In this document: in pieces, positions 48,701 to 59,100 of the stretch
How the letters are laid out: each line of letters begins with the position of its first letter
Position numbering within the stretch: the stretch's first letter is position 1
Assembly: GCA_025024175.1 (NCBI GenBank)
Contig: QCXZ01000041.1
Coordinates: forward strand, 29,445,786 to 29,509,785
Direction: 5' to 3'
Length of the DNA stretch: 64,000 nt
DNA from: Rhyzopertha dominica
Taxonomy: Eukaryota; Arthropoda; Insecta; Coleoptera; Bostrichidae
Made by a program: the position numbers and the translations under genes
Notes under the pieces: generated by a model
What the model was told of the DNA's origin: nothing
Databases searched by the model: none
Seen by the model: the letters and a program-made list of their open reading frames with translations, nothing else

Positions 48701-50422
48701 TTTTGCAGTTTCCAAGGCCGAAACCTTTGGAACACATTTAATTGTGTTGACTGTGCGGATTAGACCCATAAGCAGACTGATTATTATGCACATTAGATAC
48801 GTCTGTTTTGGACTTTTGCACTGTTTTGAAGGAGAAGATTACAAATTCTCCAAATCTGATCAATGCAGACTTTTTTTAAAACAAAATATCTCAGCCAAAC
48901 ATATATAATATGTACATAGTGCTTGCAAAGAACCTAAGCAGAAATACTTTCGTAATTTGTTTATTATTATGTTATAACTAATGTGAGTCAAACAGTACTA
49001 CAAACATAATGACAGATAGGTATTCTAATAAGAGAAGTGCAAGAAAGGAGGAACTTCTGTACTGTACTTCTGAAGCCTAGTGTGAAAGAAGTATTACCTC
49101 CATAACATAAAAAAATGATAGAATAGACATATTTCCATACTTAATTTTTCACTAACTGACCCAAATCTGTTCTAAAATTGTTGCACAAATAACAATAGAC
49201 ACTATCATTCCACACTTTTGCTAAGAATGAATAAACCATCGCTTATTCACTTAATTTTAGGTATGAAATGAATATTATCAATACAGCGTGTGCTGCCATG
49301 TAGCCCTATGAAGATTGTGTGGAGCGACTCCCACTATATTTATCTCTGTCTAACAGGGCAGCCTACAGAATGGGCCGGCTCTACACGACATCGTGCATGT
49401 ACGTCTCTATCTACTACTGTGGTGGTAAATAAATTAACATTTTAGAGAAATGCCTTTTCATGAGTTTATATATTTGAAACCTGTACCTTTAATATCCTCA
49501 AGAACCGTTTCTGGTAAATTCTGAATGCCAGTGTTTTCTACCATAAGTAAACGCTTCAGGTTTCTAAAAGAGAATTTTCGATACAGCCATACAGTTTAAA
49601 ATGCTTTGTTCGTTCTTACGCATGAACAGCATGTGATCCTATTGGAAGGGCTTGCCAAGCATGTAGAATTGGTAATCCATGACAAATAGGTATTACAACT
49701 GCCTCGGTGTAGCCTACATCCAACACTAAACCAGTATCTACAGCAAGTGTTGAAAGGCACACCAGATGAGAGGGAACAACTAACAGCATCGAAATTTCAT
49801 AATGAACAAACAGCACTTTAGCCAGAGTTTCTCTGAATAAAGTAGGACATAACAGTGACTCAACAACAATCACTGGTCGATCCTTTGGGCTTAAGAGTAT
49901 ATATCTGAAACAAGAGTTGATTTTAACGAATGGAAATATCATAATGCAATTAATAATAAATATAAAATAAGTATATATAGTACGAGGGAAAACAAACAAT
50001 ATGCTGTGTTGTCCACTATCTGCAGAAAGTATGAATTGAGTTTTGCGGGGAGTTGCAGAAAAAAAGAGAATCCACACGCTGACTGTTGCATTATTTTGGA
50101 AATTGAATAGAATTCATTTTATCAGCCACTTACTTAAAATACAGTAGATGTATAAACTCCACTAGTAAATCATATAAATCCTGAACATTTTCATAGTCGA
50201 ATAATTTTCGAATTTTACCAGTTTCTTTACAACGCACTTCAGAACGGATGATGGTTCTAGGTGCAAACTCGCCACTGAATCCTAACCTTAAATAAAAACA
50301 ATCCAATGTAGTACACAAATCACGACATAGGTAAAACACCCATACTTGGTATAAGCAGCTCCTATATCAATTACCACAGTAAGCTTATCAGTAATAGCAC
50401 CAATTCCTTCATAAATTGGCAT
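45656..50422 (-). CDS. Arp10: Actin-related protein 10 (dynactin pointed-end subunit), complete
   Basis: Six minus-strand exons (50346-50422, 50134-50286, 49620-49904, 49487-49563, 45835-46248, 45656-45774) join to 1125 nt, 374 residues plus stop. All introns are GT...AG. Arp10/Arp11 caps the pointed end of the Arp1 filament in dynactin, the cofactor of cytoplasmic dynein. The start MPIYEGIGAITDKLTVVIDI, then GAAYTKLGFSGEFAPR, matches the family's N-terminus and first actin-fold phosphate loop. Further family blocks are PVIVVESLLCPTLFRETL, the LVLDVGYTEAVVIPICHGLP block, ENILLIGGTCMIPGFKARL, and the end GAIYGSTELLTLKALTKEAY with LPDW. It is shorter than the human protein (about 417) but near the length I expect for fly Arp10. 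Intron 4 is 3.2 kb; the others are 56-229 nt. A hAT MITE sits 261 bp upstream of the start codon. Confidence 0.95.
45835..46248 (-). CDS. Arp10: Arp10 exon 5
   Basis: Acceptor TTTTTATTTCAG, donor GGGG|GTAAGT. It begins RCCFVTKKERAHQFNKS and runs through the EVLYEEDNDHLCLSTMILDA block and ENILLIGGTCMIPGFKARL to YTAWLGG. The GG-T-x-M-x-PGF motif is the actin-family nucleotide-binding loop region. Confidence 0.95.
46249..49486 (-). other. Arp10 intron 4 (3.2 kb)
   Basis: A 33-bp direct duplication (AACATCAAACTTTAAAAGCC and flanks) lies at about 47757-47818. Otherwise I see no recognisable element; the frames at 46227-46812 and 48011-48908 have no family resemblance. Confidence 0.7.
49487..49563 (-). 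CDS. Arp10: Arp10 exon 4
   Basis: Acceptor TTCTCTTTTAG, donor AAAG|GTACAG. It encodes NLKRLLMVENTGIQNL then PETVLEDIK. The P-E-x-VLEDIK motif matches the human protein and fixes the frame. The exon is too short to stand out as an open frame on its own. Confidence 0.92.
49620..49904 (-). CDS. Arp10: Arp10 exon 3
   Basis: Acceptor CTTGTTTCAG, donor GC|GTAAGA. It encodes YILLSPKDRPVIVVESLLCP through the PSHLVCLSTLAVDTGLVLDV block to ALPIGSHAVHA, the best-conserved core of the protein. Confidence 0.95.
50134..50286 (-). CDS. Arp10: Arp10 exon 2
   Basis: Acceptor TTTATTTAAG, donor AA|GTAAGT. It encodes LGFSGEFAPRTIIRSEV through DLYDLLVEFIHLLYF plus a split Lys. The preceding intron is only 59 nt. 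Confidence 0.93.
50346..50422 (-). CDS. Arp10: Arp10 exon 1
   Basis: ATG at 50422-50420, donor AA|GTATGG. It encodes MPIYEGIGAITDKLTVVIDI then GAAYTK (last codon split). The MP-I/L-YEG-I/L-G start is characteristic of the family, which supports this start. Confidence 0.95.
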
Positions 50423-50675
50423 CGTAATTAAAATTAAATACTACCTATATCAGTATTATATATTATTCTTATAGTTAAGTATGACGTATCACAACTGCAC
50501 TTTTTAACATATATCACGAAAATAATTTATAGATAGAGCATACACATTCAAGAACTTTACTTTTTAATTACAAAATTGTTTGACAAATGACAATTGAAAT
50601 TGACCTAAGCCCTAAGCAGACCTAAGTAAATTATGTCTTTGGCTGAAGCTGAAACACCAGCAACTTGCAACTTGC
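50423..50675 (-). promoter_or_regulatory. Arp10 5' flank
   Basis: This 253-bp gap between the Arp10 start codon and the target duplication of a hAT MITE should hold the promoter and 5'UTR. I cannot identify a TATA box or initiator with confidence. Confidence 0.35.
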
Positions 50676-50683
50676 TTAAACAC

Positions 50684-51063
50684 CACCGAACTCTATAAAA
50701 TATGGAACATCAGAAGCCTCTCAAATCTGTTTCCAATTGAATCTGCGCAGTTTCTTGAGGCACTTGCGCTTTTAATTATTTGAGAACAGTCAATGTCATT
50801 TGCGATGCCAGCTGTTCAGTTATTAAGCTGTTTTTTCTAGGTTAAGTTGCATTGTTTACATTTTTGCATCAGTTGTTCGCGTGGTTGCTTGATATGACAT
50901 TTTGATATTGACAGAGTGACATTAACACCAAAATATCTAATACTTCACATTCTGCTACGCAACTGCGCATGCCTACGAAGAAATAAGAATTGTTCTAAAG
51001 GGAACATTTATTTTAATGCAACATGCCCATTCTCTGATGTTCCATATTTTATAGAGTTCGGTG
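50684..51063. mobile_element. hAT-type MITE, 380 bp, perfect 8-bp target duplication
   Basis: The terminal inverted repeats are perfect over 31 bp and begin CACCGAACTCTATAAAATAT. They are flanked by a perfect 8-bp duplication, TTAAACAC, at 50676-50683 and 51064-51071. No coding sequence. Outside the duplication lies an inverted pair (AACTTGC... and GCAAGTT), so the original target was itself palindromic. A diverged, truncated relative lies at about 52162-52330. Confidence 0.9.
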
Positions 51064-51071
51064 TTAAACAC

Positions 51072-52097
51072 TAACGCAAGTTGCGCTGTTGCCAATTTCC
51101 AACGATGTATTCTTTCTCAGCCTAATTTTCGTTAATTTCGACCATTGTTTATGGCGTTCTCAAAATGACTCCAGATTAAATAATTTCTGATATAAAACGT
51201 AATCTTTGCAAGCTACTGCATAGTTAATACAAAATACATAAAAAATAAGTTGTAGGTATATAGTGCAGTGGTATAAAAAAACAAAGGAATATAAAATTAA
51301 AATGCATGTCTATAATTGTAAAATAAATTTAATTGACTACAAATACGTACATCATTGACCAATCCTTTTTGACAAAGAATATTAGTTTCTAAAATGTAAA
51401 ATTTTATTAATATCCAGCCCTAGGCAGATTACTTTATTTTTACAATTTCAAAGGGATAGAAGTTCAGATTATCTTCCTCAACGTCGTGTAACATCGCCTT
51501 CGGCAAATAAAAAACAGGCTTTGAAGACGAGCCGACAAGCGACGATTGATGACAGCGCATAGGTAGTATATTTACAGATTTACACCGTCAGCATGGCATA
51601 CCTATTCATTTGTGAGTGCAATAGTGTTATATATATTATATTTAAATTTTAATAGTTATACTACCTATATGCGATTAAAGCTAGCTGATTTTTCAACACA
51701 ATATTTGGTAAATATAATGTTTCGGTTTATTGTATTTTTTTTTTATTTTGTGTCGGCATGTTAGCTCAAGTCTCATGTGTCGCACTTACAAAATCTTTGA
51801 ATACCACTGGTATAATGTATAGTACAAGTCCGGAAAATAGAAATATTAAATAAGTGGTGCTTTAATCTAACCAACAAATGGGCCTTTCTGATAGCTTATT
51901 GATGCGGTTTTTTTCATAAACTAGTAATTGTTCCAAATGATCCGTCAGTTTCGGCAAGCAGCAGGCAAGTTGGCAAAATGGGACCAACAGTTTTAACCAG
52001 TTTAGGGTATGGACCGCAATAAGCTTCGTTAGGCCCATTTGTTTATATTTATTACATTGATCAATATTTTTATTTTCCGGATGGGTACTATTTGATG
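51072..52097. other. Gene-free stretch
   Basis: AT-rich with no recognisable gene or element. Confidence 0.5.
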
Positions 52098-52161
52098 GTT
52101 GGTGGTAGAGACGAGTCGGTCCGTTCCGACCCGTTCCGCGGATTCGGATCCGCATCCACCC

Positions 52162-52330
52162 CATCGAAATCTATAAAATATTATGGAACATCAGAGGCCT
52201 CTTAAATCTGGTTCCAAATCTGCGCAGTTTCTTGAGGCGCTTACGCCATCCATTATTCGAGAACAGTCAATGTCATTTGCGATGCCAAGTTTCACTTTTC
52301 AAGCTGTTTTTTTTTCTAGTTGCATTAGGC
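52162..52330 (+). mobile_element. Truncated relative of the 50684 MITE
   Basis: The sequence follows the MITE at 50684 with small changes. Shared parts include TATGGAACATCAGA and GCGCAGTTTCTTGAGG, and GAGAACAGTCAATGTCATTT is identical in both. It stops at the insertion point of the 705-bp element, and no matching right end is found beyond it. Confidence 0.75.
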
Positions 52331-53035
52331 TACAGTCACTAAATAGAATACAGTACCGCAAGGTTATGTTCCAATTAGTCAGAGAGACAGGCATTGATTT
52401 TCACTCCAAATATGGCGACGCAACTACTTATTTGTCATTTTTCCTTTGTTTTCTGTCAAAATATGACATTTTCCACTTGTCACTTGTCATCTGATTACTA
52501 CTAACAGCAACTAACAGTTAATAGGTTTCTGGTTCCTGACTGCTTTTGTGAGCTTTGTTTGGCGCAATCACGTTTAAAATTCTATTAAACGTTTCGTGCA
52601 CCTGTTTCTTTTTTCGTGTCGTGGTAAAAGCAAAATTCCCCATTATTACTGTATTACTTCATGTAAAAACAATGTCGCAAAAGGTTATAGACTATTTAAG
52701 ATTCCTACCAATGCGAAAATTTCACCCCTTTCCTTATACCCTACTTACCCCAAAACAATAGGTTACTTTGGGTAGTTGAGATTCATATGTATGCCAAATT
52801 TGAAGTTCATATGTTAAGTCTTTCGAAAGTTATCGCCTCCACACACAGACAACAAATTTTTTGCTCAAATTTTGTTTTTGGACGTTTTCGAGCATTTAAA
52901 GTGATTGAGAAATACAATACTTCTCGTCTGTTGGATATGGAAGTAATTAACATTGGGAATTTTGAATGTTCCCACCAAACCTTTAACTCCAAATATGGAG
53001 GACGTTGCGGTACTGTATTCTATTTAGTGACTGTA
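52331..53035. mobile_element. Nonautonomous hAT, 705 bp, perfect target duplication
   Basis: The terminal inverted repeats are perfect over about 31 bp and begin TACAGTCACTAAATAGAATA. They are flanked by perfect 8-bp copies of CATTAGGC (52323-52330 and 53036-53043). No transposase motif is visible; the internal frames are short and unremarkable. Confidence 0.88.
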
Positions 53036-53076
53036 CATTAGGCATTCCAAACCACGTGACCCCGGCTGAGGCCATA

Positions 53077-54069
53077 TTAGAGATGGGTGTTCTAGTTCAT
53101 TTTGGTGAATAGGTTATGCTGAACTAGTTCAATTTTATCGTTCAAAATGAAGTATAGTTCGAATTCGCTGGACGCTTCTCATATCGTAGTTCGTAGTCTT
53201 GCAGTTGATATAACATATACATATTACATTACATATTAGTACATATTATGTACTTGCGTACTTGTGTCATATAACATACAACCGCTTATTGCCGTTTAGT
53301 TCTATGATAGCTACACATGTTGTGTGTATTTGCGATATGAAATGTAATAGGTGCTTTAACTGTTAATGAAACTGGCGTTATGAAATATATTCAGATTTGT
53401 AAATAACATAATAATTAATAACTTCACTAATACATAATAATACAACTGCAATCAAAATAGTTGTTGTTAAAGACAAATAGATAACCGCTGTGCAAGCGAG
53501 CGAGACTTTTAAGTTTGTCAGTAATTATGCATTCGTAAATATTAAATTGTAAATTGCAATGAGAATTACCTATTTTATAAAAAAATAAAAGTAACCTATT
53601 ATGTCCCCGAATGTTTATCAAATTTAATATTGTTTTTGTATATTATATAATTGTACTACCTACTTTAACTTCTCCTGGTACCTATTACTGAAATGCTTAA
53701 GGCCATTTCAAAAGTACCAGCAATATTTACGTATTGATATAATAATTACATATCTGGTATATTACTGCTTTATTCTAACATTTTAGTTTGCAACAAAATG
53801 TTAAATAAAATGCCAAATAGCGAAACGGGGACTGCGAGACTGCGACGCCATTGTACGTTACACATTGCGAAGACATAGGTAATTCAGCCGGCCGCACATA
53901 GTGGTTCGCGTGTCCGTTCACGAAAACATACATATTCGGTTGTTCTTCCTTCCCAAAGGTCGCTCGCGATTGCTCAATCGTTCAATTCGAACTGCATAAC
54001 TGTTTCAGTCCAGTATCATATAAGTCTCATGCAGCGTTTAAAATGAACTGATTTATTTTATTTTGACGA
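53077..54069. mobile_element. Possible hAT-like element with TAGAGATGGG end, right end lost
   Basis: It starts TAGAGATGGGTGTTCTAGTT, a common hAT-type terminus, followed by GAACTAGTTC palindromes. Near 54040 AAAATGAACT appears as an inverted match to AGTTCATTTT of the left end. The true right terminus is missing where the CACTG-type MITE begins. Confidence 0.4.
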
Positions 54070-55446
54070 CACTGATCTCTAAATAACTGGATGTCGCATA
54101 AGTCATTCAAAACTGTGATAAGTAGCCACCATGCCGCTGGTACTCGTACTATCAATTAACGGCGCGTTCAAATTTTAGGTTAGATCTAGTGTTGTAAATA
54201 TTCGGATGATTTTGATATTCGGATGATACGGAATCGGATTATGAAAATATTCGGATTAATCATCCGAATACGTATTCATATTATCATTTCATACTTATAG
54301 GAACGCAACAGGCTGTACCTCATGCGACATACAGTACAAGTAGAGATGACATTCGGATATACTATAAAACGCATGCGGCGCGGTATGCCTTCACCTTCAC
54401 ATTCACATACTTTAACAACAAATTAATATGAATATGTACATGCCTTATGTTTTAGAAAATGTGCGTTATGTAGACAGTGTTGTAAATAAGAACCAGGAAG
54501 GTGAGGTCCCATTAAAATATAGAATACGATTACGTTTGTTTTTACTTGATTAATGTTTTTAATCAGAGATTGTTTATTTGATTTTAGTTCACTTTCCTTT
54601 GCAAATATAAAATACGTTTCACATTCTTTGTTAATCAGTCATAAATTTTCAATAAAAAAAATACTGGTTTTGTTTTCTACATAAAATTCAACTGTGCATT
54701 TGGAAATACCGGGACGCCAATTAATTTAATTTTAAATAAGTAGTAGGTAAGTACATGAATAAACACTACTATGTTTCATTTTTAATTTTACAACGCCGAT
54801 ACCGAATAATGAAAATGAATCTTGGATTACTTACTTACTTACTTAATCGTTATTATTTCGACTTATCGTAAGCAGCTAGTCAGCGCCCGCATTGTGGTTC
54901 GCATTCCGTATAGGCACTTGATTTTTTGGCCGTATTTCGTATTCCGTATCCCGTATTCCGTATTCCGCATAGAGTGGAGGGAGTTGCCGGTATGCAGGTT
55001 GCTGTCCGTTCAAGAACAGTCTAGCTACATATCGCGTCGTTCGTATAATTCCGAATACGTATTATTCTACAAAGTATTCGGAATAATCCGAATATATCGA
55101 TATTCGGTTTCAACGAATATTTTAATACGTATTATTACATCACTAGTTAGATCCTTAACTATATAATATAGTTATGAGTAAACGTAACATCCAGTTTGTA
55201 CTGTACATGTTTCTTACTCAAACACTACAATGATTTGGAAATCTGCAGACAGATGATGAGTTCACGATTTTAACCGTCAATCATTAACGTCATATTTATC
55301 CAAAGTATTTATCGCAGAAGCGAACCTTTGTCAAAATTTTAGTACAAGGACCAGCGGCTAGAAGCGCTAAGGTGGCTTAAATCTATCACAAATAATTCAC
55401 ATGCATTTTGGTGTGTAAGCGACATCCAGTTAATTAGAGATCAGTG
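54070..55446. mobile_element. CACTG-type hAT MITE, inverted and interrupted copy
   Basis: Same family as 24610-25025 but in the opposite orientation, with both CACTGATCTCTAA-type ends present. Without its insert and one duplicate it measures 410 bp, against 416 bp for the other copy. No target duplication is visible at its outer ends, which suggests loss of flanking sequence or later rearrangement. Confidence 0.85.
54187..55145. mobile_element. Nonautonomous hAT, 959 bp, nested inside the CACTG MITE
   Basis: The left end is TAGTGTTGTAAATATTCGG; the right end reads inward TAGTGATGTAATAATACG. Perfect 8-bp duplications GTTAGATC lie at 54179-54186 and 55146-55153, and removing the insert restores the MITE sequence seen at 24610-25025. 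The interior is built of diverged ATTCGGAT- and ATTCCGTAT-type short repeats with a (TTAC)n run near 54828-54846. There is no transposase. Confidence 0.9.
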
Positions 55447-55533
55447 AGTCCGACGGACTGGGTGTGCAAGTCGCTCGGATCCGGTGGAGCCGGATCCACC
55501 TGTGGATCCGGATCGTCCAACTCTAGTTGGTGG

Positions 55534-56088
55534 CACGCTGTGGTAGTTTCCCTTCTACATTGTAGTCATTAAAAGAAAAAAGACTTTTAGAGCATTACGC
55601 ACCAAAGATTCAAACTAATCTAGTAGAAATCGGGTGAAGTATATAGCATTTAATTTGTTTCTCTGTTGCTGACGCAGCACCACACATGTCTTTGGTGTAT
55701 GTTTGTGAAATGTCAAATGCTGGTACTTGCTTCTTCTGCTTTTATCACACTTACACATACAGTACTGGCTGGAAATCGGTGAGATTCAGCTATAATCGGT
55801 AGAATNACGTTAAATTTTTATAGCTCTGTATATTTAGAAATATTGATAGATTTAGCAACGGTGCATTAAAGCAACTTATTTAAATGGCCGCAACTGACGC
55901 TGAGGCGCTGGTGTTGATGTCAAAGTTGATGTTTACACTGACACTGACAGACTGGCACACAGATAACAGATAAAACATATAATCGTTGTCTGCATAAGCA
56001 TAAAGCAAGGGTTTAATTTAATATCGTGACAAATTTTTAATTAAACTGAGTGTTTAGTGTTGTTTTTGTCGCAGCTAGTGGTGATAAT
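55534..56088 (+). promoter_or_regulatory. Argonaute 5' flank and probable 5'UTR
   Basis: This 555-bp stretch between the outer hAT element and the Argonaute start codon should hold the promoter. I see no convincing TATA box or initiator. Confidence 0.35.
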
Positions 56089-56113
56089 ATGGACCGAGGA
56101 CGAGGAGGCAGAG
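56089..56113 (+). CDS. AGO2: Argonaute-2-like exon 1 (25 nt coding)
   Basis: Encodes MDRGRGGR plus the first base of a Gly codon, followed by GTAAGT. The joined codon G|GA and the next residues (GRDGGRGRGE) continue the same RG-rich pattern, which is the main evidence for this tiny exon. Confidence 0.8.
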
Positions 56114-59100
56114 GTAAGTGTCTGTTATAATTACCAAGTATACAATCAATGTTTTATTTATTGCAATAATAATTATAGTTTGTATTGAATATGATATTAA
56201 GGCAACGTTCGTATTTAATTAGTCGACTGTTGAATGTTGATCTTATTTTTGTTTTTGCAAGAATTTGTTGGGCTGGACAACGTTTACTTCTTATTTTACA
56301 ATATTGCATCACTTTAACCACTGACGTGTCAGAGCCTGTCGGGGATTTACCTAAATTCCTGAACAGCTATTCTGTACTGTCTTATGTATTCATGCAGTCT
56401 CCTGCCCCTTCGTACCATGTTATTGTAGTTTTTTAATTTCATATGAAAATATATAATATATATATAATTGTAGGCCAAAAATGAAATGATGGAACAAAAC
56501 TTACAAAATAACACAACACGAGGATATATGTTATACTTTTTTTTAACAAAGTTTACTAGCCTTAACGCTGCACAATTAATATTAATATCAAGACCCTATT
56601 NTGGTTTACTTCTGTGCGTCAAATTAGCCAGGTAGCGAGTTAATAAATCAGAACAAGTTAAGCAAATACCATCTATTGAATTATTTGACAATATGGACTT
56701 AAATCTAGGTCAGTGGATGAGCTACAAGCTCAATAAGTAAAACAACAAGCTTTACTTGATAATGCCTCCTTAGGCCCACTGAATCCAATCCAGTGGAGAT
56801 GAGCTACAAGCTCAACAGACAAGCAGAGACAGAACATGAAATAGCTTAAACAACCAGCAAAGTAAATACAAGGTGGTCAGCAGCAATTGATATTCTAGTG
56901 GATAATTAAACAACGAGCCACTTGCTCTACAAGCCATGCAATCCCATAGAAGTATAAAGCTCTGTGAGGTTGACTCACCATCTACTTTAATTCAAAAAGG
57001 GTTAATCCAATAAAAGGCACTACAACTATAACTGCTGTCACAAACACTCAATCTACATATGCACTACAAGTTCTACAGAATTATTTAATTTGGCTATGAC
57101 ACTCCCGTCAAGAGCAGTTTAAACAATCGGAGGTTAAGATCTAATTTCTCCTATTTACTCAAGTTCTCAGTTTGGATACAAACACACACCTCTTATCAAC
57201 CCCTATTATGCTATTTGCCCAATCACATGCATTTTTCTCAAAATGCGTCTTTTAGGCTTAGTCAATACAATTTTAGCTAATAAATCCCTAATATATACTT
57301 GTAAGTAATATCGTTGTCTAAATAATTATTCAGACAACGGTAATATGATCATACACTGTGCCGAACTGATTTGTCAATTTTACCAGATCCCCTGTCTCTT
57401 TCAACCTGTCACCCCAACAAAAGTTACTGCATCTCAGACACGCCAGCACTTGTATCCAACATCTCAAATTGCCAGCCATGTGGTAAACCACTTAAACGTT
57501 AGATGCTCAGTTTCACAAAATTTCATGCCTATCGAATTTCCTATTTTTCACCTAAATATGCATATGAGAATAATTTTATTCTTACATAATAAATATAATA
57601 ATACTGAATAAATTTTAACAAACCTTTTACATGGTACGTGACAATAACGAAAAATAATTTTGCGCTATGAAAAACAGATCTTGCATTTCATAGGTACTCG
57701 ATTTCATGTTTCATATGATTATTTGAAGGTATGCGTACCCGCAGTTAGGTATACTGTATGCGAAATTGTTTCTTTTTCTATTATCTCTTTCAATATATAT
57801 TACTTATATTTCTATTAGGTATTACTCTATTACTGTTGTATTGCAGGGTTCTCACTTGTTAAAATGCTCACACACCAGTTTTTTTTAAATTTTACCACAA
57901 TTTTCATTGTTTAAGTCAATCTTTGTGGTAATTTCAAGTTTCTACATTATCTTATTTGCTAGACTTTTACCAAAAGAGAGGTATGCCAATGGACAAGTTG
58001 CATATATTTTTTTAATATGTTACACTTAATGTATACAGCGATAGAAACACATTACCGTTCGAACGAGTCATATCCGACCGGAAATAAAGTGAGAAATTAA
58101 AATTGAAAATTACGTTTAACCAGCCTCCCTAAACACAACATTTAACATCACTTTTCATACTGGATGTCTGCGAGTTTGTTATTTCATGCGAATCCTGTGA
58201 TGCATGTGTGTTTTCGTGCATTTCTTTCTTTGTGGGTGTTCGTATTTTAATATGATTGCCAAACGTTTTTTTGAAAGCAAAAAATAGTGTGTGGTACCAA
58301 TGTGTAAATACATGTGGGGTACCATTCCAAACAAATTTTGTGCTCAGAAATCAGAATGGAAAATATCCAGACAAAATGGTGCACAGCAATCAACGCAAAA
58401 CACCCAAATGACACCGAAGTAGTCAATACTGGATACAGGAATGCCTATCTTTGTTTATGCTGTACAAAAAACTATTAATTTTGCTACCAGTTCCGAAGTT
58501 TTCAATTAATACCCCATCATCAGGCACGTAAAGTCATATTTAAATCACTCTGACATTGTAAACTCATCACAACAAAAAATTTTGAAACAAAAAAAAATAT
58601 TTTGCTTTGTAAGATTGATTTCTTTCACCTGTTCCTATTTTAATGTGTCGTTTCTTGCATTGTTATATCTATGTTTTTAATACATATTATTAATAATCCC
58701 TTTAAAATTTTAATTGGATGCCTCTGATTTATATTAATGCCTTTATGTGCCAGATAATAAGGTATTAGTTGCAAACCCTGAAACTGCTAGCACTGTTAGT
58801 AAAGTTTTTAAGTCTTTTCATTTTGTGGCGGTTGGAAAAAAAACAGTATAAATCGCTTCCTTAGCGCAATCTGGAGTTTTTCACTAATTTGGCATGAATA
58901 TTTATGTGTTGTTCAAATATGCTTGCAAATGTAAACATCTACACAACAGAATTGTATATGTATATTTTACCGCTAAAGTTCAAAAACCATTAATGTTCAC
59001 ATTACCTAGCAAATCTGCAGATCAACTGGATTTGCTCCGTTAATGTGCGGAATCAAGAGTTTGCCCACTTTACCTAGGTAATGTGCACATTAATAGCTTC

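Larger units (their letters stand above)
52106..55525. mobile_element. Outer hAT element, 3.4 kb, with nested insertions
   Basis: The left end TAGAGACGAGTCGGTCC (from 52106) and the right end, reading inward TAGAGTTGGACGATCC (from 55525), share the TAGAG-type hAT terminus. They are flanked by a perfect 8-bp target duplication, GTTGGTGG, at 52098-52105 and 55526-55533. Both termini carry clustered GGATCC motifs. Only about 56 bp of the left and 79 bp of the right terminus look native. Between them lie a truncated CACCG-type MITE, a 705-bp hAT insert, a TAGAGATGGG-type element and an interrupted CACTG-type MITE. Confidence 0.65.

Noticed and set aside
54822..55166. 114-residue + strand frame
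   Set aside because: Lies inside the 959-bp nonautonomous hAT and crosses its right end into the host MITE; composed of ATTCCGTAT-type repeats.
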